From: Bacteroidales bacterium
Lineage (GTDB): Bacteria; Bacteroidota; Bacteroidia; Bacteroidales; BM520
Direction: 5' to 3'
Assembly: GCA_023230285.1 (NCBI GenBank)
Contig: JALNXP010000088.1
Span: forward strand, 1-8,821
DNA length: 8,821 bases
Part shown: in pieces, positions 6,901 through 8,821 of the stretch
How positions within the stretch are numbered: the first letter of the stretch is position 1
Layout of the letters: every line of letters begins with the position of its first letter
Program-made: the position numbers and the translations under genes
The notes under the pieces: model-generated
What the model was told of the DNA's origin: nothing
The model's database searches: none
Seen by the model: the letters and a program-made list of their open reading frames with translations, nothing else

Positions 6901-7807
6901 TTTCAAAAATAATTTCCACATCATCGATAGTCAATGTACTTCCAACGGCACCGCGATAATAATCGCCTTCTTTGCTCGAGCCTGCAACAATAGAAAGTTG
7001 TAAACGAGCATCAGACGGAATCTCTTTATAATATATAAAAGGTATCTCAAAATAGGTGTACTCCTCACAATTGCCAAACGTAAATTCCGTTTTTGCAATT
7101 ACTTTTTCGCCGCTATTGACAGTCTGGATATTCAGTCTGTCTTTGCCTTCAAATAATACGGCATAAAATGAAAATTCGTCAACGACATTTGGAACAACTG
7201 CACCATTTTCATCGGTAAATGTTTCGCCCGGAATATATTTTATCCATGCTGTCAATTTTGTCGGCTTGTTGGTGCCGTCATATACAAAAGGTGCTCCGAA
7301 CTCTGCGCATAACAAAGGATTCGACATTAAATGCAGAGTGTTGAAATATCCTATGAATGCCGAACCTGAAATTATTGGCGGTATGATAGAACTTATGGTG
7401 TCTCCAAACATTGTGCGTAACTCAACAGCATAAGACCCTGTATGAGAGCTTGTTGACCGATAAGTAGGGTAGTCTATGTTCAACATCTTAGCTCCTAAGT
7501 TGGCTGATGTCCAACCTGCAGGCTCAAGATAAGAACCATTCGATTTTGAAACCCATTCCTCAAAATCAAACTGCCAGCTGATGTCGGTCGCAACAATAAT
7601 CTTGTACGTCTGTTGCCAATTTCCGTCTTCCGAAGTTACTGTGTAACTGACAGCCGAACTAAAATCTTGAATAACACCACTCGCCGGTTCTATTGATCCT
7701 GCTTCAGAAATGGAAATTACCGGCTTTAAATGAGTGACATCTACTTCTGATGGAACTATGATTTCCATATCGTTAGACGTTAATAACCATAATGTTTTCA
7801 CTGTCAT
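6893..7807 (-). CDS. PCMD-domain lipoprotein, main part (separated from its signal peptide by a frame change)
   Basis: This open frame encodes most of a Bacteroidetes surface lipoprotein. Residues about 12-73 form an Ig-like N-terminal domain (EIIVPSEVDVTHLKPVISI, then PASG.IQDFS.AVSYTVTSEDG), a pattern common ahead of the PCMD domain. Residues about 78-300 match the PCMD (putative carbohydrate metabolism, PF13201-type) domain: WQFDFEEW (78-85), AGWTSAN (97-103), HTGSYAVELRT (122-132) and a final IDDVEIIFE. The family is thought to bind or process glycans at the cell surface; no catalytic residues are established. The frame begins with MTVKTLWLL, which is not a signal peptide. The missing lipoprotein signal and first strand are in another frame just upstream (7922-7773), so the ATG at 7807 is probably not the natural start. 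The full product would be about 342 residues. It overlaps the barrel gene by 8 nt and was probably cotranscribed with it. Confidence 0.75.
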   Translation of the reverse strand: MTVKTLWLLTSNDMEIIVPSEVDVTHLKPVISISEAGSIEPASGVIQDFSSAVSYTVTSEDGNWQQTYKIIVATDISWQFDFEEWVSKSNGSYLEPAGWTSANLGAKMLNIDYPTYRSTSSHTGSYAVELRTMFGDTISSIIPPIISGSAFIGYFNTLHLMSNPLLCAEFGAPFVYDGTNKPTKLTAWIKYIPGETFTDENGAVVPNVVDEFSFYAVLFEGKDRLNIQTVNSGEKVIAKTEFTFGNCEEYTYFEIPFIYYKEIPSDARLQLSIVAGSSKEGDYYRGAVGSTLTIDDVEIIFENE

Positions 7808-7922
7808 AAAGTTTAATCCCTAAAATGTCGGCTTCCATGTTGAGCGGTTCACCACATTCACATGAGTTAAGTATTGTTGACATCACAAAAATAACAGATA
7901 AAAACGAAAGTATTTTATTCAT
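7773..7922 (-). pseudogene. N-terminal lipoprotein-signal fragment of the PCMD gene, cut off by a frame change
   Basis: From the ATG at 7922 the frame reads MNKILSFLSVIFVMSTILNS followed by Cys21, a clear lipoprotein signal peptide with lipobox LNSC. It continues CGEPLNMEADILGIKLYDSE, the usual start of the mature PCMD-lipoprotein N-terminal domain, and stops at TAA (7775-7773) after 49 codons. The rest of the domain resumes in the frame one base further along (EIIVPSEVDVTHL). The two frames overlap only between a TAG in the second frame at about 7821 and this TAA, so the change lies within about 50 bp. One extra base explains it, for example in the four-A run (7795-7798 on the plus strand). 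It could be a true mutation, an assembly error or, less likely, recoding. Confidence 0.75.
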
Positions 7923-7949
7923 ACAAAATATACATATTAAATTAATTTG

Positions 7950-7957
7950 CAAATTTA
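7950..7957 (-). promoter_or_regulatory. Candidate -7 box (TAAATTTG) for the PCMD lipoprotein operon
   Basis: Read on the minus strand, this is TAAATTTG, which fits TAnnTTTG. It lies about 28 bp upstream of the ATG at 7922, giving a leader of about 20 nt. No -33 TTTG is found at the right distance. It competes with the candidate at 8016-8023. Confidence 0.3.
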
Positions 7958-8015
7958 AAAAAAAAATTGTGTATTGCTTGAGTTACTCGCATTTTTTTAT
8001 TACTTACATTATGAA

Positions 8016-8043
8016 CAAAGCTACACAATGACACTTTATCAAA
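8016..8043 (-). promoter_or_regulatory. Alternative promoter for the PCMD lipoprotein operon (TTTG-N16-TAGCTTTG)
   Basis: On the minus strand, TAGCTTTG (8023-8016) fits the Bacteroidetes -7 consensus, with TTTG (8043-8040) 16 bp upstream, one base short of the usual 17-23 spacing. This would give a leader of about 85 nt. The -7 box overlaps one arm of the 8-bp inverted repeat. Confidence 0.3.
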
Positions 8044-8057
8044 ATTTAATGCCGTTT

Positions 8058-8090
8058 TTTGCTCTAATAATAAAAATCTGTTTACCTTTG
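8058..8090 (+). promoter_or_regulatory. Bacteroidetes-type promoter for the MbnP-like gene (TTTG-N21-TACCTTTG)
   Basis: TTTG at 8058-8061 (the -33 element) and TACCTTTG at 8083-8090 (an exact TAnnTTTG -7 box) are separated by 21 bp, within the accepted spacing. Transcription would start near 8097, about 20 nt before the ATG at 8117. It is the best promoter match in the window. Confidence 0.6.
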
Positions 8091-8116
8091 CCAAATAATT
8101 ATTTAAATAAAAGCTG

Positions 8117-8821
8117 ATGCAAAAATATTATACTATTATAATTGTTTTCTTTATAACTTGCCTTTTTACAAATTGCAATAAGCCTAACAATATTGATGAC
8201 GATATAAGCAAAATTACGTTGAAATTTGAATTTTATGTTGATAATGCCAAACTTCAACAAAATGACATTAGCTTAACTACTTTTAGAAATGCTGCAGGTA
8301 ATCTGTATCAAATTGAAGATATACAGATGATTATATCAAAAATTAAACTGATACGCTCCGACCAGAGTGAAGTCATCTTTAATAATGATGATTTTGTTCA
8401 TTATATTGATTTTGAAGATACAACAACTCTGTCGTGGACACTTCCGAAAAGTTATGAAGAAGGTGTATACAAAAGTATCGGCTTTACCTTTGGATTAGAT
8501 GAGGAAATGAATACCTCAGGCAGATTTAATAATCCTCCTATCAGCGATATGTTTTGGCCCGAAACCTTAGGCGGCGGCTATCATTATATGAAACTTAACT
8601 GCAAATGGAATTACGTGGAATCTTTAAAAGAACTTACTCCCCTTAATTTTCATCTTGGCAGATATCCAATATACGCCGCTTCTTTTAACGACCCGATAGA
8701 TTTTGTTGACAACTATTTTGCAGTGAATTTTCCCATCTCTTTTGATGTTAAGGAAGATGAAGATAAGATATTTATTGTGAAAGTTGATATAAATCAGTGG
8801 TTTGCCGAGCCTAATGTTATC
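8117..8821 (+). CDS. MbnP-like lipoprotein, 3'-partial
   Basis: The 235 codons in the window are all open and the gene runs off the right edge. The N-terminus MQKYYTIIIVFFITCLFTNC is a signal peptide ending in a loose lipobox (FTNC, Cys20; Asn at -1 is unusual but seen in Bacteroidetes), followed by an acidic tether (NKPNNIDDD) as in surface-exposed lipoproteins. The mature part matches the MbnP-like family: an early strand (about 33-40), NAAGNLYQIEDIQMIISKIKL (58-78), GVYKSIGFTFGLDEEMNTSG (116-135), and the hallmark MFWPETLGGGYHYMKLNCKW (145-164) and FHLG (178-181). Known MbnP proteins bind copper through an oxidised tryptophan made by a MauG-like partner, MbnH; the Trp and His residues here are compatible, but copper binding is inferred. 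Partners, if any, would lie to the right of the window. The gene is divergent from the PCMD operon and has its own promoter. Confidence 0.78.
   Translation, partial: MQKYYTIIIVFFITCLFTNCNKPNNIDDDISKITLKFEFYVDNAKLQQNDISLTTFRNAAGNLYQIEDIQMIISKIKLIRSDQSEVIFNNDDFVHYIDFEDTTTLSWTLPKSYEEGVYKSIGFTFGLDEEMNTSGRFNNPPISDMFWPETLGGGYHYMKLNCKWNYVESLKELTPLNFHLGRYPIYAASFNDPIDFVDNYFAVNFPISFDVKEDEDKIFIVKVDINQWFAEPNVI

Larger units (their letters stand above)
7923..8116. other. Divergent intergenic region with an A10 run and an 8-bp inverted repeat
   Basis: This 194-bp AT-rich region separates the minus-strand PCMD lipoprotein gene from the plus-strand MbnP-like gene. It holds a run of ten A (7957-7966) and a perfect inverted repeat ATTGTGTA (7966-7973) / TACACAAT (8022-8029), whose arms are 48 bp apart. 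It also contains promoter-like elements for both directions, listed separately. No small gene or structured RNA is recognised. Confidence 0.6.

Noticed and set aside
7765..7780. Programmed +1 frameshift site of the prfB kind at the GTC-TAA
   Set aside because: The site lacks the CTT-TGA-C slip sequence and an upstream Shine-Dalgarno-like stimulator, and a GTC-decoding tRNA would pair poorly after slipping to TCT. A mutation or sequence error is simpler.
7825..8031. Plus-strand open frame of 68 codons
   Set aside because: It is antisense to the lipoprotein signal fragment and runs into the divergent promoter region. There is no homology or start context to support it.

Overview
The window looks like chromosomal DNA from an AT-rich member of the Bacteroidetes, probably Bacteroidales. 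The evidence is: lipoproteins and barrels of types found almost only in that phylum (a PCMD-domain lipoprotein, an MbnP-like lipoprotein, a small OMP barrel); a DUF7033-type polysaccharide deacetylase next to a FemAB/GNAT-fold protein; a four-helix membrane protein ending in a LytTR domain; almost no Shine-Dalgarno sequences; and TAnnTTTG-type -7 boxes. No rRNA, tRNA, CRISPR array, insertion sequence or phage gene was seen.

Layout. (1) Positions 1-2230, plus strand: a deacetylase-like enzyme whose start lies left of the window, overlapping by 26 nt a FemAB/GNAT-like acyl- or aminoacyltransferase. Such pairs usually sit in cell-surface glycan clusters. (2) Positions 2231-2320: a convergent gap almost filled by a GC-rich degenerate ATCCG repeat. 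(3) Positions 2321-7922, minus strand, listed in transcription order: a PCMD-domain lipoprotein gene broken by a one-base frame change (7922-6893), an outer-membrane barrel protein (6900-6118), gcvT (6085-4970), a secreted M23 peptidase (4954-3242) and a LytTR regulator (3190-2321). Gaps are short (overlap, 32, 15 and 51 bp), so one long transcript is plausible. The regulator may also have its own promoter, which overlaps a 22-bp-spaced direct repeat. (4) Positions 7923-8116: a divergent AT-rich intergenic region with promoter-like elements on both strands, a 10-A run and an 8-bp inverted repeat. (5) Positions 8117-8821, plus strand: an MbnP-like lipoprotein that runs off the right edge.

How the genes fit together. 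Most products act at the cell envelope: surface glycan modification (genes 1-2), peptidoglycan hydrolysis (M23), outer-membrane lipoproteins and a barrel, and a membrane-anchored transcription factor. GcvT is the exception, a central one-carbon enzyme placed inside an envelope operon. I see no clearly new multi-gene defence or mobile system. The points most worth a second look are the frameshifted lipoprotein, the direct repeat upstream of the LytTR gene, and the repeat in the convergent gap.
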